Assembly: GCA_027061625.1 (NCBI GenBank)
Contig: JAMOVF010000157.1
Coordinates: forward strand, 1 to 5,298
Source: Deltaproteobacteria bacterium
GTDB taxonomy: Bacteria > Desulfobacterota > Dissulfuribacteria > Dissulfuribacterales > JALVPX01
Direction of reading: 5' to 3'
Length of the DNA stretch: 5,298 bases
The position numbers and the translations under genes are program-made. Every line of letters begins with the position of its first letter. The first letter of the stretch is position 1. The notes below the pieces were generated by a model. The model saw nothing but the letters and a program-made list of their open reading frames with translations. It searched no databases and had not been told where the DNA came from. This document shows, piece after piece, positions 5,194 through 5,298 of this stretch.

Positions 5194-5298
5194 GTTTTTA
5201 CACATTAGGCTGCAAGGTAAACCAGTTTGAGACCCATCTCCTTTCAGACCGCTTTTTACACAAAGGGTTTGAAGTAGTTGAATTTGGCCAAGAAGCCG
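5184..5298 (+). CDS. mtaB: tRNA t6A37 methylthiotransferase MtaB, N-terminal 38 residues, cut by window edge
   Basis: The first 38 residues of a radical-SAM methylthiotransferase. The opening ISFYTLGCKVNQFET (3-17) is the start of the UPF0004 domain. Its Cys10 is the first of three ligands to the auxiliary [4Fe-4S] cluster that supplies the sulfur. The LGCKVNQ-(Y/F)-ET form is typical of MtaB (YqeV), which turns t6A37 into ms2t6A37 in ANN-decoding tRNAs, rather than MiaB or RimO, which usually have xxGCxxNxxD. The radical-SAM CxxxCxxC motif and the TRAM domain lie beyond the edge, so the subfamily is assigned from this opening only. The ATG overlaps the last 10 nt of mnmA in another frame, and GGGAGG precedes it by 9 nt. 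It is the third gene of the sulfur-transfer operon. Confidence 0.85.
   Translation, partial: MRISFYTLGCKVNQFETHLLSDRFLHKGFEVVEFGQEA

Noticed and set aside
1..5298. Signs of a mobile element, defence system, CRISPR array or structured RNA
   Set aside because: No transposase or integrase motif, direct or terminal inverted repeats, spacer-repeat pattern or recognisable tRNA/riboswitch structure was seen, and the genes look like ordinary housekeeping and metabolic genes.

Overview
The window reads as a piece of a bacterial chromosome, moderately AT-rich and densely packed. It most likely comes from an anaerobic Desulfobacterota-type organism ('Deltaproteobacteria'). That guess rests on the style of the proteins: a NIL-domain ferredoxin next to mnmA and mtaB, a YkgJ-type cysteine-cluster protein, and a single-pass anchored protein of a kind I associate with that group. 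It is an inference from memory, not a search. I see no rRNA, tRNA, CRISPR array, insertion sequence, phage gene or attachment site.

Layout: (1) Positions 1-1626, minus strand, hold two genes read leftward: a HAD-superfamily 5'-nucleotidase-like phosphatase and, 14 nt after it, the first 343 residues of a P2-type cation-transporting ATPase cut by the left edge. (2) Positions 1627-1789 form a divergent control region with a candidate sigma70-type promoter on each strand. (3) Positions 1790-2500, plus strand, hold one gene of unknown function with a single membrane anchor and a predicted extracytoplasmic domain. (4) Positions 2540-3581, minus strand, hold a tight pair: yjbQ followed 1 nt later by a YkgJ-family cysteine-cluster gene. 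(5) Positions 3582-3715 form a second divergent control region. (6) Positions 3716-5298, plus strand, hold three overlapping genes: a NIL-domain 2[4Fe-4S] ferredoxin, mnmA (tRNA U34 2-thiolation), and the start of mtaB (tRNA t6A37 methylthiolation), cut by the right edge.

The most interesting part is the last operon. Its genes are coupled by a 4-nt GTGA overlap and a 10-nt overlap, and together they pair an iron-sulfur electron carrier with two enzymes that put sulfur into the anticodon loop. The MnmA here has Cys-x-x-Cys (residues 94-97) where the well-studied enzymes have Asp-x-x-Cys, and it keeps the second catalytic-region cysteine (C194). This gives the three-cysteine set expected of a [4Fe-4S]-dependent thiolation enzyme. 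A ferredoxin-fed, possibly sulfide-using tRNA thiolation module is a reasonable but untested hypothesis.
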